From: Candidatus Obscuribacter sp.
Lineage (GTDB): Bacteria > Cyanobacteriota > Vampirovibrionia > Obscuribacterales > Obscuribacteraceae
Assembly (NCBI GenBank): GCA_021772095.1
Contig: JADYXR010000204.1
Coordinates: forward strand, 1-64,000
Reading direction: 5' to 3'
DNA length: 64,000 nucleotides
The first letter of the stretch is position 1; the number at the start of each line of letters is the position of its first letter. Under the pieces are notes generated by a model. The model was not told where the DNA came from and did not search any database. It was given only the letters and a program-made list of their open reading frames with translations. Shown one piece after another: positions 16,180 to 25,181 of this stretch. The position numbers and the translations under genes are program-made.

Positions 16180-17400
16180 CTATGACCAGATCCACTGCAT
16201 TCTAGCGGGCACAAACATACCTAACTTCGACAGCGCTTCGTCGAGACTGACGTTGCGTTCTTTGCAGAAGGCAAGCGCTTTGACGGCTTGATCGGCGGAG
16301 AGGAAGCCCTGGTTGTACAACGAGTATGTGCGCAAAGCGAGGTACAAGAAGGCTTCGCTGATGATTCCTGCGGCGAGAACTTTTTTCCCGACTTTGATCG
16401 AACTCGATTCGGCGTCGGTAATTAGTCCGGCTACTTGCGATTCGTCGGCGATTTTGGCCTTGACGATGAGCTCGCGCGGGCTGATTGTTTTCTGAGGCAT
16501 TTGTGCCGGTGGATCGAGCTCTGCTACAGCCTGGTAGACAGATACCTGGCGATCCTTGACCTGACGCAGTGCTTCGGCCGCTTGCCATGCTTTCAGTGTG
16601 CCGTTTGCCACCATGTCCTGGAGCACGATCGCGGTTTCCAATAAATCGTGAGTGACCAGACCCTGTTCGAGCAAAATCTGACCGAATTGTTTTTCCTTGA
16701 CCAATTCAACTTCGAGACACTCGAGCAAATCGGTTTCTGAAACAAAACCAGCCATTGCGATCAATTCGCCGATCTTGGCAGTTTGACCAGCCTTTTCAAC
16801 ATAGAGTCCGAGTTCGAAAAGAGCCTGTTCAACGCTGATGCGTCGATGACCGACTGCGGTCAGCGCGTCGCGCGCCTGGTCCTGAGTAATTTTGCCGTCG
16901 CGTGCCAGAATCAGCGAGTTGAGCGCCGCTTGCATCATCCAGCTGGAAACGTCCCGGTTGAGAACCAGAATCCGTCCGGTTTGCAGACCGGTGTCCTGCG
17001 CCTGTTGAACGGCTCGACCGATTTGCTCCATAGATACCATCGAGCAAGACAAAAGCAGATCCGTCAATGGCGACGTGACGGTTGACATGCGTCCGGTTTT
17101 CTTGTGCACAGAGCCCAGAACGCCAATCGCGTCTTGCAGTCCCATGTTGTGCTGCCGCGTCAGTCGCATCGCTCGCACAGCCAGGTCGATTGAGACGGTT
17201 CCGTTTTGAACCAATAATTGCGCGTCGTACACCATACCCATCGACTGGTCGCTCACGATTTTCAGCATGATTAGCGCTTTGTCGACCGAGACATTCAGGC
17301 TCTTGCCGGTTTTCTTTGCTTCTTCGAGTTGCTGAGGTGTCGCCAAGCCTGTGCCTACGAGTAGAGTCCACAGAGTGTCAACTGCTTCTTTCCCTGCCAT
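16180..17400 (-). CDS. MshEN-like helical repeat protein, unknown function
   Basis: From ATG 17400 (AAAGG upstream) the protein has 406 residues with no membrane segment. It is built from repeated helix pairs of the type IGELIAMAGFVSETDLLECL and FGQILLEQGLVTHDLLETAI, which resemble the N-terminal MshEN/T2SE domains of type II secretion and pilus ATPases; MshEN modules bind c-di-GMP in some proteins. The ATPase itself is absent. An earlier start at 17475 adds 25 residues without a ribosome site. It precedes and is probably coupled with the patatin-like gene. A role as a binding or regulatory module is inference. Confidence 0.7.
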   Translation of the reverse strand: MAGKEAVDTLWTLLVGTGLATPQQLEEAKKTGKSLNVSVDKALIMLKIVSDQSMGMVYDAQLLVQNGTVSIDLAVRAMRLTRQHNMGLQDAIGVLGSVHKKTGRMSTVTSPLTDLLLSCSMVSMEQIGRAVQQAQDTGLQTGRILVLNRDVSSWMMQAALNSLILARDGKITQDQARDALTAVGHRRISVEQALFELGLYVEKAGQTAKIGELIAMAGFVSETDLLECLEVELVKEKQFGQILLEQGLVTHDLLETAIVLQDMVANGTLKAWQAAEALRQVKDRQVSVYQAVAELDPPAQMPQKTISPRELIVKAKIADESQVAGLITDAESSSIKVGKKVLAAGIISEAFLYLALRTYSLYNQGFLSADQAVKALAFCKERNVSLDEALSKLGMFVPARMQWIWS

Positions 17401-17741
17401 TTGCGCCTTTTCGATTCTCCAGTGTACTTGAGAGGGTGGAGCATATAACACCACGCCCAAGATGTAGTGTACCAAGTGTTCGGGGGACTGAAACGTAAAG
17501 TAGTCAATAAATCAAAGGTTTGAGATCAACGCTTTTAGCACCAGGACTGAAGGTCTCGTGGAAAAAACTCTTGAGGTTAATTGTGAGCTGGCGGATTTTT
17601 CCAGCCTCAGTAGTTGGTAAAATCTTTGGGCTGTCGGCGATTGTTTTTGACACGGATTTGTCAAGCTCTTGCTGCCGCGGTTTTTCGGCGCTTGCCGCGC
17701 TGCAGGAGTCCTGGTTGTTTACTGAATTGAGGTAAAAACGT

Positions 17742-18227
17742 ATGAGTAAGGCAGTCAAGCCAATTCCAGAAGGCTATCACACAGTGACACCGCATTTGGT
17801 GCTAAGTGATTGCTCCAAGGCTTTGAAATTCTATGCCGCCGCATTTGGTGCGACAGTAACGGAAGAAATGTGCACTGACGATAAGAGAATCATTCACGCT
17901 GAAATGAAAATCGGTGACTCGGTGATTATGATGTGCGATGAGTTTCCCGAAATGGGCAACAAGTCGCCCCTGACGCTGGGCGGTTCTCCACAAAGTCTTT
18001 TCCTTTATTGTGAGGATGTGGACAAGTCCTTCAAGCAAGCAGTCGATGCTGGTTGCGAAGTAACGATGCCTTTGGGAGATATGTTCTGGGGCGATCGTTA
18101 TGGACGTCTGAAAGATCCATTCGGACACGAATGGGCACTCGGTATGCACATCGAAGATCTGACCAGCGAAGAGATCAAAAAACGTGGCGCTGAGTTCATG
18201 AAGAAACCAGCTTCCGTCGCTAAATAG
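17742..18227 (+). CDS. VOC-family (glyoxalase/PhnB-like) protein
   Basis: A 161-residue protein with the vicinal-oxygen-chelate fold: the repeats begin at TVTPHLVLSDCSKALKFYAA and at QSLFLYCEDVDKSFKQAVDA, and the family end GRLKDPFGHEWALG is intact. It is closest to the PhnB-like branch. GAGGT stands 9 nt before the ATG. A strong terminator follows directly, so it is a single-gene unit. The reaction cannot be deduced; PhnB-like members are often annotated as glyoxalases or resistance proteins without proof. Confidence 0.88.
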   Translation: MSKAVKPIPEGYHTVTPHLVLSDCSKALKFYAAAFGATVTEEMCTDDKRIIHAEMKIGDSVIMMCDEFPEMGNKSPLTLGGSPQSLFLYCEDVDKSFKQAVDAGCEVTMPLGDMFWGDRYGRLKDPFGHEWALGMHIEDLTSEEIKKRGAEFMKKPASVAK

Positions 18228-18237
18228 CGAAGCGAAG

Positions 18238-18270
18238 GAGGGGCGAGCGTTAATGGCTCGTCCCTCTTTT
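18238..18270 (+). terminator. Intrinsic terminator of the VOC gene
   Basis: An 11-bp stem (18238-18248 with 18256-18266, one G-T pair), 7-nt loop and a TTTTATT tail, 10 bp after the stop codon. Confidence 0.8.
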
Positions 18271-18341
18271 ATTCTATGCAAAAATAAAAGAGAATAACCA
18301 TCCGAGCGGCAAGTCACCGCATCTAGTGGCAACGAGGCAGA

Positions 18342-21300
18342 ATGAAAAACATCAGGCACGAATTCGGTTACTACCGCTATGCCACCATCCATAATGACAA
18401 GATTATGTTCATTTGCGAAGATGATCTCTGGGAAGGCAGCGCCAATGGCGGAGCCGCAAAACGTTTGTCAGCTGGACGAACTGAGTTTTCCATGCCGAAA
18501 CTGTCACCCGATGGAAGTATGGTGGCACTGGTTGCACGTGAAGAAGGACATGCCGAAGTTTTTGTCATGCCGTCCAGTGGTGGCACTCCGACTCGGTTGA
18601 CTTTCTTGGGCTCGGATATTTTAAACATTGCCGGCTGGTCCAACGATGGAAAACACGTTCACTTCATTTCGGATGCTCGGTCTGCGTTCTACCGAGAATG
18701 CGATGCATACACGGTTCCCGTTGAAGGTGGCGAGCCAAAACTTCACCGCTGGGGACAAGTGCAATCTTTTATGATCGGCGCTGACGGCACGGTCGTGATC
18801 GGACGAAATTCCTCCGACCCGGCCAGATGGAAGCGTTATCGCGGAGGAACCGCGGGCGAACTATGGATCGATAGGCAGGGCAAAGGCAAGTTTCAACCGC
18901 TGATCAAAGTGAAGGGAAACCCGGTCTGGCCCCTGATAATCGGCTCTCGGGTTTACTTCCTGTCCGACCACGAAGGCATGGGAAATCTCTATTCCTGCCG
19001 CCACGATGGTAAAGATCTGCAACAGCACACGCACCACAAGCAGTACTATGTTCGATATCCGTCCACTGATGGAAAGCGCATTGTTTATACCGCCGGCTCT
19101 GACATTTATGTTTTCGACCCAGCAAGCGGAAAAGACCAGCGCATCGATATAAAAGTTCCGGCTTCGACTCATCAACTTCAGCGGAAGTTTGCCGATGGTC
19201 GGGACTACCTGCATCACTTCTCTCCTCATCCGGACGGTCACTCCATCGCGTTAATCGCGCGTGGACAGCCAATCTCGATGGGCAATTGGGAAGGACCGCC
19301 GATTCAGCACGGTGAGGGCAGCAGCGTTCGTTATCGCATGTGCGAATGGATGCCGGATGGAAAACGCTTTGTCACTGTTAACGATAAAGAGGGTTTTGAA
19401 CGTGTTGAAATTCACTACGCCGACCAGAGTAAGCCGCCCGAATTTTTAAGTTCGACTGACTTCGGACGCGCCATAAATTTGCGCGTTGCTCCGACCGGCG
19501 ACAAAATCGGTATCAGCAATCACCGTCATGAACTGCTAACTCTAGAGATCGCTAAAAAGAAAATCAAAATCGTCGATCGCAGCCCGGCAGAACGAATTTC
19601 CGAATTCGATTTTTCGCCTGATGGACGATTTATTGCGTACAGTTTTGCAAAACACACACAATCATTCATCATCAGGATCGCTAATTTAGAAAAAGGTTCG
19701 ACTCATGATGTAACCGGCGAGGTGCGTTATGACACTTCGCCGGCGTTTGATCCTGACGGCAAATATCTGTATTTCCTCGGCGCCAGAGAGTTTTACCCGG
19801 TCTTCGATATGGTCCGCTTTGATTATGGATTTCCAAAAGCGATGAAACCATATCTGGTGACATTGCGAAAGGATGTTCCATCTCCATTTGTTTTGGAGCC
19901 TCGGGCGATCGTCACTAAGAAGAAAAAACAAATGGCGCCGCCGGAGACGCCAAATGGTAAAAATGGCTCCAGCTCAGGGAAAACGAGCGTCGGCAAAATC
20001 TCAGTCAGTCATGACAAGATTGCCTCCGATCCAGCTCGCGCCAAAAGTGCTAAAAATTTGAAGAACGTGTACAAAGATGCGCTAACCAAAGCATACAAAG
20101 AGATTTTGAAATCAGTCGAGGCCGGTGAGAAACCAAAAACGGAAGCGCCGACTCCTGCCTCGTCCGGCGTGGCTGGTATGACCATCGATTTTGATGGCAT
20201 CCAAGATCGTATTCTTGGTTTTCCAGTTCCTGAAGGACGGTACGGTCAAATCGTCGGCGCGGAAAATCGGGCGTTGTTTACCGTTCATCCAGTTGAAGGC
20301 ATCAAGCCGAATCACTCCTGGTACTCCGAGGAGCATGCCGGCGGGACGCTGATGGCCTACGATTTCGAAGAAGCCCGGGCTGCCGTTTTGCAAAAGGATG
20401 TCGGTACAATCGCGATGGCATTCGATAATCAAACTTTGTTTTATCGTTCGCATCGCAGAATCCGAGCGGTTGATGCACTCGAAAAATTGGCGGGCGAAGG
20501 TCGCGAACCTTCAGCTGCGGGCGGAGTCGGCCGAAAATCCGGCTTCCTTGATTTGTCACGAGCGCAAGTCCAGGTCACGCCTCAGGAAGAATGGCGTCAG
20601 ATGTACGAAGAGTCCTGGCGCTTGCAACGCGAGCAATTCTGGGATGAGAAAATGTCCGGCATCGATTGGCAGCTCGTGCACGATCGATACGAAAAATTAT
20701 TGCCGCGAATCAGAACGCGCTCGGAAGTTTCCGATTTAATTTGGGAGATGCAAGGCGAACTCGGCACCTCGCATGCCTATGAGATGGGCGGCGATCACCG
20801 TCGCAATCCTCATTATCATATCGGCTTTCTTGGATGCGATATCAGTTTTGACAGAGCCAAAAATGGATATCGCATCGATCGAATTATTAAAGGTGATAGT
20901 TGGAATAACGACGCCTCGTCGCCATTGTCGCAACCTGGTTTAAACATTAAAGCAGGTGACGTAATCCTCGCCGTCAACGGCATCCCCGTAGATCAACAAG
21001 TTTCCGTTCACGAACTTCTGGTCAATCAATCTAATCGAGAAGTCCGGCTCAAGATTCAATCCGACAAAAAAACGCGGATCATTATTGTGACCACTTTGAG
21101 AACTGAGCGCGATTTGCGCTATCGCGATTGGGTGGAATCAAACCGTCGAATCGTGCATGAGAAGACAGGCGGACAGATCGGCTACATCCACATTCCCGAT
21201 ATGGGACCGTGGGGATTTGCCGAATTTCATCGCGGCTATCTATCTGAAGTAAACCGCGAAGGTCTGATTATCGATGTTCGATATAATCGCGGCGGACACG

Positions 21301-22172
21301 TCTCACCACTGTTGCTGGAAAAACTGCTGCGCAAGCGCGTCGGTTACGACGTCAGCCGCTGGGGACCGCCGCAGCCGTATCCACCGGAATCCGTGAAGGG
21401 TCCGATGGTGGCGATTACAAATCAATTCGCGGGTTCGGATGGTGACATTTTCAGTCACTGTTTCAAACTTTACAAGCTCGGTCCGCTTGTTGGTAAGCGC
21501 ACCTGGGGTGGTGTCATCGGAATTTGGCCTCGACATAAGCTGGTCGATGGCACAATCACGACCCAGCCTGAATTCAGCTTCTGGTTTGTCGATGCCGGTT
21601 TTGGCGTAGAGAACCATGGCACCGATCCGGATTACGAAGTGGACATTGCACCACATGAGTATTCGGCCGGAAAAGATCCGCAAATGGAGAAAGCACTGAA
21701 TCTGGTGCGGCAGCAACTCAAGGATAAGCCCGTAAAACTTCCCGACTTTTCCAAGAAACCGAATCTTCCACTGCCGGAGCAACTCCTGCTGCATAGCGCG
21801 AAACGCCAGTCCGGGCGCGCGTCCACAGAGTCCAAAGCGGCACCTTCATCCGGGTTAAAGAAGGTCGCTGCAAAATCGAAGACGGCGGTTAAAACAAATG
21901 CGTCGAAGAAAAAAACGGACAAAGCAGCTGCGGTAAAAGCAACAGCAGTGAAGAAACCAGCCGCCTCGAAGAAAACGGCAGTGGAGAAAACGTCCGCGTC
22001 CGCAAAACCGCAGGCGTCTGGAAAAGCAACTGCGGCGAAGAAGAAACTAACCGCATCCGCGAAGCCACAGGCTTCAAAGCAAGCAACTGCGGCGACGAAG
22101 AAACCAACGTATCAGCGAAGCCACAGACGTCTTCCAAATCAAAAGTCGCGTCCGTACAAAAGAAGAAGGTGA
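18342..22172 (+). CDS. Tricorn protease homologue (S41) with Lys/Ala-rich tail, frameshifted near the end
   Basis: A 1,276-residue protein. Residues 1-500 form WD40-like beta propellers (PDGSMVALVAREEGHAEVFV and similar). A spacer follows, then the C1/PDZ/C2 protease core: catalytic His811 in GTSHAYE, PDZ near 860-930 (AGDVILAVNGIPVD), nucleophile Ser1032 in QFAGSDGDIF and Glu1090 in GVENHGTDPD, as in tricorn of Thermoplasma. It would trim peptides downstream of the proteasome or other proteases. No signal peptide is seen. The last 110 residues are a Lys/Ala/Ser tail with SAKPQAS repeats. The third copy of this repeat is out of frame by one base near 22110; restoring the frame gives SAKPQTSSKSK and a stop at 22199-22201. 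An AGGCAG lies upstream of the start. Confidence 0.92.
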   Translation: MKNIRHEFGYYRYATIHNDKIMFICEDDLWEGSANGGAAKRLSAGRTEFSMPKLSPDGSMVALVAREEGHAEVFVMPSSGGTPTRLTFLGSDILNIAGWSNDGKHVHFISDARSAFYRECDAYTVPVEGGEPKLHRWGQVQSFMIGADGTVVIGRNSSDPARWKRYRGGTAGELWIDRQGKGKFQPLIKVKGNPVWPLIIGSRVYFLSDHEGMGNLYSCRHDGKDLQQHTHHKQYYVRYPSTDGKRIVYTAGSDIYVFDPASGKDQRIDIKVPASTHQLQRKFADGRDYLHHFSPHPDGHSIALIARGQPISMGNWEGPPIQHGEGSSVRYRMCEWMPDGKRFVTVNDKEGFERVEIHYADQSKPPEFLSSTDFGRAINLRVAPTGDKIGISNHRHELLTLEIAKKKIKIVDRSPAERISEFDFSPDGRFIAYSFAKHTQSFIIRIANLEKGSTHDVTGEVRYDTSPAFDPDGKYLYFLGAREFYPVFDMVRFDYGFPKAMKPYLVTLRKDVPSPFVLEPRAIVTKKKKQMAPPETPNGKNGSSSGKTSVGKISVSHDKIASDPARAKSAKNLKNVYKDALTKAYKEILKSVEAGEKPKTEAPTPASSGVAGMTIDFDGIQDRILGFPVPEGRYGQIVGAENRALFTVHPVEGIKPNHSWYSEEHAGGTLMAYDFEEARAAVLQKDVGTIAMAFDNQTLFYRSHRRIRAVDALEKLAGEGREPSAAGGVGRKSGFLDLSRAQVQVTPQEEWRQMYEESWRLQREQFWDEKMSGIDWQLVHDRYEKLLPRIRTRSEVSDLIWEMQGELGTSHAYEMGGDHRRNPHYHIGFLGCDISFDRAKNGYRIDRIIKGDSWNNDASSPLSQPGLNIKAGDVILAVNGIPVDQQVSVHELLVNQSNREVRLKIQSDKKTRIIIVTTLRTERDLRYRDWVESNRRIVHEKTGGQIGYIHIPDMGPWGFAEFHRGYLSEVNREGLIIDVRYNRGGHVSPLLLEKLLRKRVGYDVSRWGPPQPYPPESVKGPMVAITNQFAGSDGDIFSHCFKLYKLGPLVGKRTWGGVIGIWPRHKLVDGTITTQPEFSFWFVDAGFGVENHGTDPDYEVDIAPHEYSAGKDPQMEKALNLVRQQLKDKPVKLPDFSKKPNLPLPEQLLLHSAKRQSGRASTESKAAPSSGLKKVAAKSKTAVKTNASKKKTDKAAAVKATAVKKPAASKKTAVEKTSASAKPQASGKATAAKKKLTASAKPQASKQATAATKKPTYQRSHRRLPNQKSRPYKRRR

Positions 22173-22247
22173 TCAGTTCACCCGCGCGCAAAAAGAAATA
22201 AATCGACCGAAGAGAAATAGCTCAGGAAACGAGGAGGAAATCTTCGA

Positions 22248-22817
22248 ATGAAGATACTTAAGGACCGAATCCAACAAGAAGGAAAGCATCTGGGCAAGGG
22301 AATCTTGAAAGTCGATGGTTTCATGAATCATCAAATCGATCCTGTGCTGATGAAACAAGTTGGCGAAGAGTTTGCCAGACGATTTGCCGGCGTCAACGCG
22401 ACCAGAATTTTAACCGCTGAAACCAGCGGCATCGCTCCGGCTCTCTCGGCCGCCGTGGTCATGCAAATTCCACTGGTATTCGCACGCAAGCACAAACCGG
22501 TGACAATGGCTGCAGAACCTCATCGACAATCGGCACCATCGCCTACTAAGGGCGGGGATGTTGAGTTGATCGTATCGAGTGAATATCTGCACGCTACCGA
22601 TCGTGTTCTAATCATCGATGACTTTCTCTCGTCGGCCAGAACGATCAACGCGCTCGTGAAGATCGTCGAAGGCAGTGGCGCCACGCTAGTCGGCATCGGC
22701 GCGGTAATCGAGAAAGAATTCGCAGGTGGCAGAAACGCCATCGGTCGAAACGACATTCCGATTGAATCGCTTGCTGTTATCGAAAAGTTTGAAGATGAAA
22801 AAATCGTCTTTAAATAG
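22248..22817 (+). CDS. xpt: Xanthine phosphoribosyltransferase
   Basis: A 189-residue protein matching Bacillus Xpt throughout: KVDGFMNHQIDP and SSGIAP-like TAETSGIAPA, FARKHK, and the PRPP-binding loop VLIIDDFLSSART at 120-132. It converts xanthine and PRPP to XMP in purine salvage. GAGGAGG about 10 nt before the ATG is a strong ribosome site. No purine riboswitch is visible in the short upstream gap, unlike in Firmicutes. It ends 3 bp before the convergent SAM-hydrolase-like gene. Confidence 0.95.
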   Translation: MKILKDRIQQEGKHLGKGILKVDGFMNHQIDPVLMKQVGEEFARRFAGVNATRILTAETSGIAPALSAAVVMQIPLVFARKHKPVTMAAEPHRQSAPSPTKGGDVELIVSSEYLHATDRVLIIDDFLSSARTINALVKIVEGSGATLVGIGAVIEKEFAGGRNAIGRNDIPIESLAVIEKFEDEKIVFK

Positions 22818-22820
22818 AAA

Positions 22821-23624
22821 TCAAATCGTCTGAATGTGAATCGAACTGCCCGTCGACGGATTACCAAACTCGGCGGCGGCAGAACCTCCGCGTTGGAAAA
22901 TTTCCCAGAAGCGATTGTCCTGACCGGAGCTTCCTGGTGAAAATGCCAGATCGCCTTCCATAATATTGAAACTGCCGGTCGCTACAGTGGCTGTTCGAAT
23001 GTAGCTACCGATGCGGACCTTGACGCGATCGCCTGGTCGCAGGTCGGCAATTTTGGGGTTTAATTGCCGAATCGTAGTTTTCATGTTGCCGAACGAATCG
23101 ATGTAACCAACCACAGATTCCGGTGGGTCTGGAATCGTTTCCTGAGGATCGAGTTTATGATTTATGAAACTATAGTCAGCCACCACGACCTTCCCGCACA
23201 CTGGTGGAAAGAAGTCGCGCGAGCGAAATTGGCTGCCGGCGTCTTCGCAATTGCAACTCCAGAGCTCTTGGATTTGATCTTTGACGAATGCCAATGAGAA
23301 ACCGGAGTTAACCACCACTGCCTGCACGCCATTTTTTAAAGTCAAAAACAACAGACCTTCGCCTTCGTTGTTCTGGCGGGCTTTTAAATTGTCTTTGCGC
23401 GGCGCGGTGTTTGCAAAGACGAGCAAATTTTTCGGTCGCAATTTTTCGTCGGCGAGCGACAATTGCGCGAGGATAAATCCGGTGGCGATCGTGTCGAATG
23501 GTCTCACCGAAGTGAGATGCATATTTGTAGTTTGCGGCATGCATTGTCTGAATGCCGTCACCACTTCGGCCCAGGCCATGTCTCCCGGTCCGTAATCACA
23601 AATTAAATGAACAAGATAACTCAT
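22821..23624 (-). CDS. Divergent SAM hydrolase/chlorinase-like (DUF62) protein
   Basis: A 267-residue protein. The N-terminal HLICDYGPGDMAWAEVV fits the family's TDFGxxDxYV start, with Tyr in place of Phe; LLVFANTAPRKDN takes the place of VVVDPGVGTxR, so part of the usual substrate loop has changed. The C-terminal domain is more typical: VGYIDSFGNMKTTI corresponds to IDxFGNxxTNI, and it ends with a beta barrel and GSSIHI. Family members hydrolyse S-adenosylmethionine to adenosine and methionine. The departures in the N-terminal motif make the reaction uncertain. No Shine-Dalgarno is seen at the ATG. Confidence 0.6.
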   Translation of the reverse strand: MSYLVHLICDYGPGDMAWAEVVTAFRQCMPQTTNMHLTSVRPFDTIATGFILAQLSLADEKLRPKNLLVFANTAPRKDNLKARQNNEGEGLLFLTLKNGVQAVVVNSGFSLAFVKDQIQELWSCNCEDAGSQFRSRDFFPPVCGKVVVADYSFINHKLDPQETIPDPPESVVGYIDSFGNMKTTIRQLNPKIADLRPGDRVKVRIGSYIRTATVATGSFNIMEGDLAFSPGSSGQDNRFWEIFQRGGSAAAEFGNPSTGSSIHIQTI

Positions 23625-23735
23625 ATTGACGCGCGATGATCGCTGATTCCCCTTGCCTGGTTCCGCTATGATATGGGCACGGCTCCTTCGTCAGAGCCCG
23701 GAGCGCAAAATTGCGACAGCCCATACTGAATTGTT

Positions 23736-24698
23736 TTGCCCAAAATACATCGTAGAGGTTTGACTTCAAGCTTGGACGCGCGCGAAACACCTCGAGCAAC
23801 TCGCAGCAATCCCGCATGGGCGGTCATTAACGTGATTACGTTTATGTCGATTTTGTGGATCAGTTTGTACCTGATTGGCGAAGTTATCAGACTGATACGT
23901 CCCAACCTGTTGACGCCGCTAGGTCCTTTCGCGATATGCGTTTCCGAGTTTATCCTCACCTTGATCAGTGTCGGTCTGGCATATTGTTTTCTGCGCAAAG
24001 ACTTTCCGAAGTTTCTCACAGAAATTAAGTTGAAAAACAAACAAGCTCTGATTGAAATCGCAGCCGGGTTTTTGTTTGGCACGATTATGCTTGGTATCAT
24101 GTTTGGTATCACGTATTTGAGCGGTGGATTCACCGTCAGCAAAGTCAATTGGCCGGTCAATGTCTTTCCCGGACTGGGACTGTATCTGATTGCCGGCTTC
24201 ACCGAAGAATGGATTTTTCGAGGTTTTATTTTTCGAACTCTGGAGAAATCGGCAGGAACGATCGCCGCTGTTTTGATCTCATCCATACTGTTTGGATTTG
24301 CGCACGTCGTTAACATGCCGCCATCGGCTGCTCCGGCTTATATCTTTTACGCCTGCACACTGCTCTCCTTCGAAGCCGGCTTGCCGCTTGCCGGAGCGTA
24401 TCTGCTTCGACGGAGTTTGTGGTTGCCGGTCGGCATTCACTGGGCGTGGAACTTTTTAGAAGGCACTGTATTTGGTGTCAGCGTTTCAGGCACCGATCCG
24501 GGTGCCACCATTCTCACGTCGAAGATGGTCGGCAATGATTTGCTATCCGGCGGAGTCTTCGGACCGGAAGCCAGTCTGCCATTCTTCGCAGTCGGATCGC
24601 TTGTCGGAATCGGACTGCTCTATGTTTCGTACAAAAAAGGAAATTGGTCGTTTAAGGTTGAGAAAGATACTGTTCCAGTTTTACGGAAAGATCTTTGA
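23736..24698 (+). CDS. CPBP-family intramembrane metalloprotease
   Basis: A 320-residue membrane protein with about eight hydrophobic helices. The CPBP (CAAX protease/Abi) motifs are all present: E157-E158-x-x-x-R162 (TEEWIFRG), F-x-x-x-H190 (FGFAH) and H235-x-x-x-N239 (HWAWN). Such proteins cleave or process membrane peptides, and some act in bacteriocin immunity. The start is a TTG with alternatives at TTG 23760 and 23772, none with a strong ribosome site. The 3' end overlaps the minus-strand response regulator gene by 47 bp, tail to tail. Confidence 0.85.
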   Translation: MPKIHRRGLTSSLDARETPRATRSNPAWAVINVITFMSILWISLYLIGEVIRLIRPNLLTPLGPFAICVSEFILTLISVGLAYCFLRKDFPKFLTEIKLKNKQALIEIAAGFLFGTIMLGIMFGITYLSGGFTVSKVNWPVNVFPGLGLYLIAGFTEEWIFRGFIFRTLEKSAGTIAAVLISSILFGFAHVVNMPPSAAPAYIFYACTLLSFEAGLPLAGAYLLRRSLWLPVGIHWAWNFLEGTVFGVSVSGTDPGATILTSKMVGNDLLSGGVFGPEASLPFFAVGSLVGIGLLYVSYKKGNWSFKVEKDTVPVLRKDL

Positions 24699-25029
24699 GC
24701 TTGAACGGTTTTTTCAAATAGTCATTAGCGCCCGCATCGATGCATGTGCGCTTTTCCGTCGAGGAGTCCATGCCGGTCAGCATGATGATGGGCGTGGCGC
24801 CACCGTTGGCGCGAAATTTCCGGCAGATGTCCGGACCTTCGATGCCGGGAAGATTCCAGTCCAGAATGATCAAATCGAATACCGCGCATTCCAGCTGCTC
24901 AACGGCTTCGAAGCCGGTGTGCGCCGTCTCAACATCATGCTCCTGGTAAGTCAACCAATCCGACACTGTCTCCGAGAGATTCTCATCGTCTTCAACTAGT
25001 AGAATTTTTGCCATCAAAGAATCCGCCAT
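24652..25029 (-). CDS. Single-domain response regulator
   Basis: A 125-residue receiver domain only: acidic pair in LLVEDDEN, phospho-acceptor Asp57 in LIILDWNLPG, Thr in IMLTGMD and Lys in LKKPF. There is no output domain, so it works by protein interaction or as a phosphate sink, as CheY does. GGAGAGAGG precedes the ATG at 25029; a second ATG at 25014 would give the usual MAKILLVEDD start. A TATAAT on the minus strand (25117-25122) is a candidate -10 element. It lies just downstream of the Hpt/GGDEF gene on the same strand, 150 bp away, which suggests phosphotransfer between the two. Confidence 0.9.
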   Translation of the reverse strand: MADSLMAKILLVEDDENLSETVSDWLTYQEHDVETAHTGFEAVEQLECAVFDLIILDWNLPGIEGPDICRKFRANGGATPIIMLTGMDSSTEKRTCIDAGANDYLKKPFKLKDLSVKLEQYLSQP

Positions 25030-25181
25030 GCCCGCCTCTCTCCGCGTCGCCCAGACCGTTGCAGGGTCTGCCTGGGTTTAACCAGGGAAATGAAATTGAA
25101 CTGAGAGGCTGTTTCCATTATAGACGCCCCGACGGTTAGCGCGTGAAATGGCGAAGCAACTTTACCGAAATCCCGTCAGGG

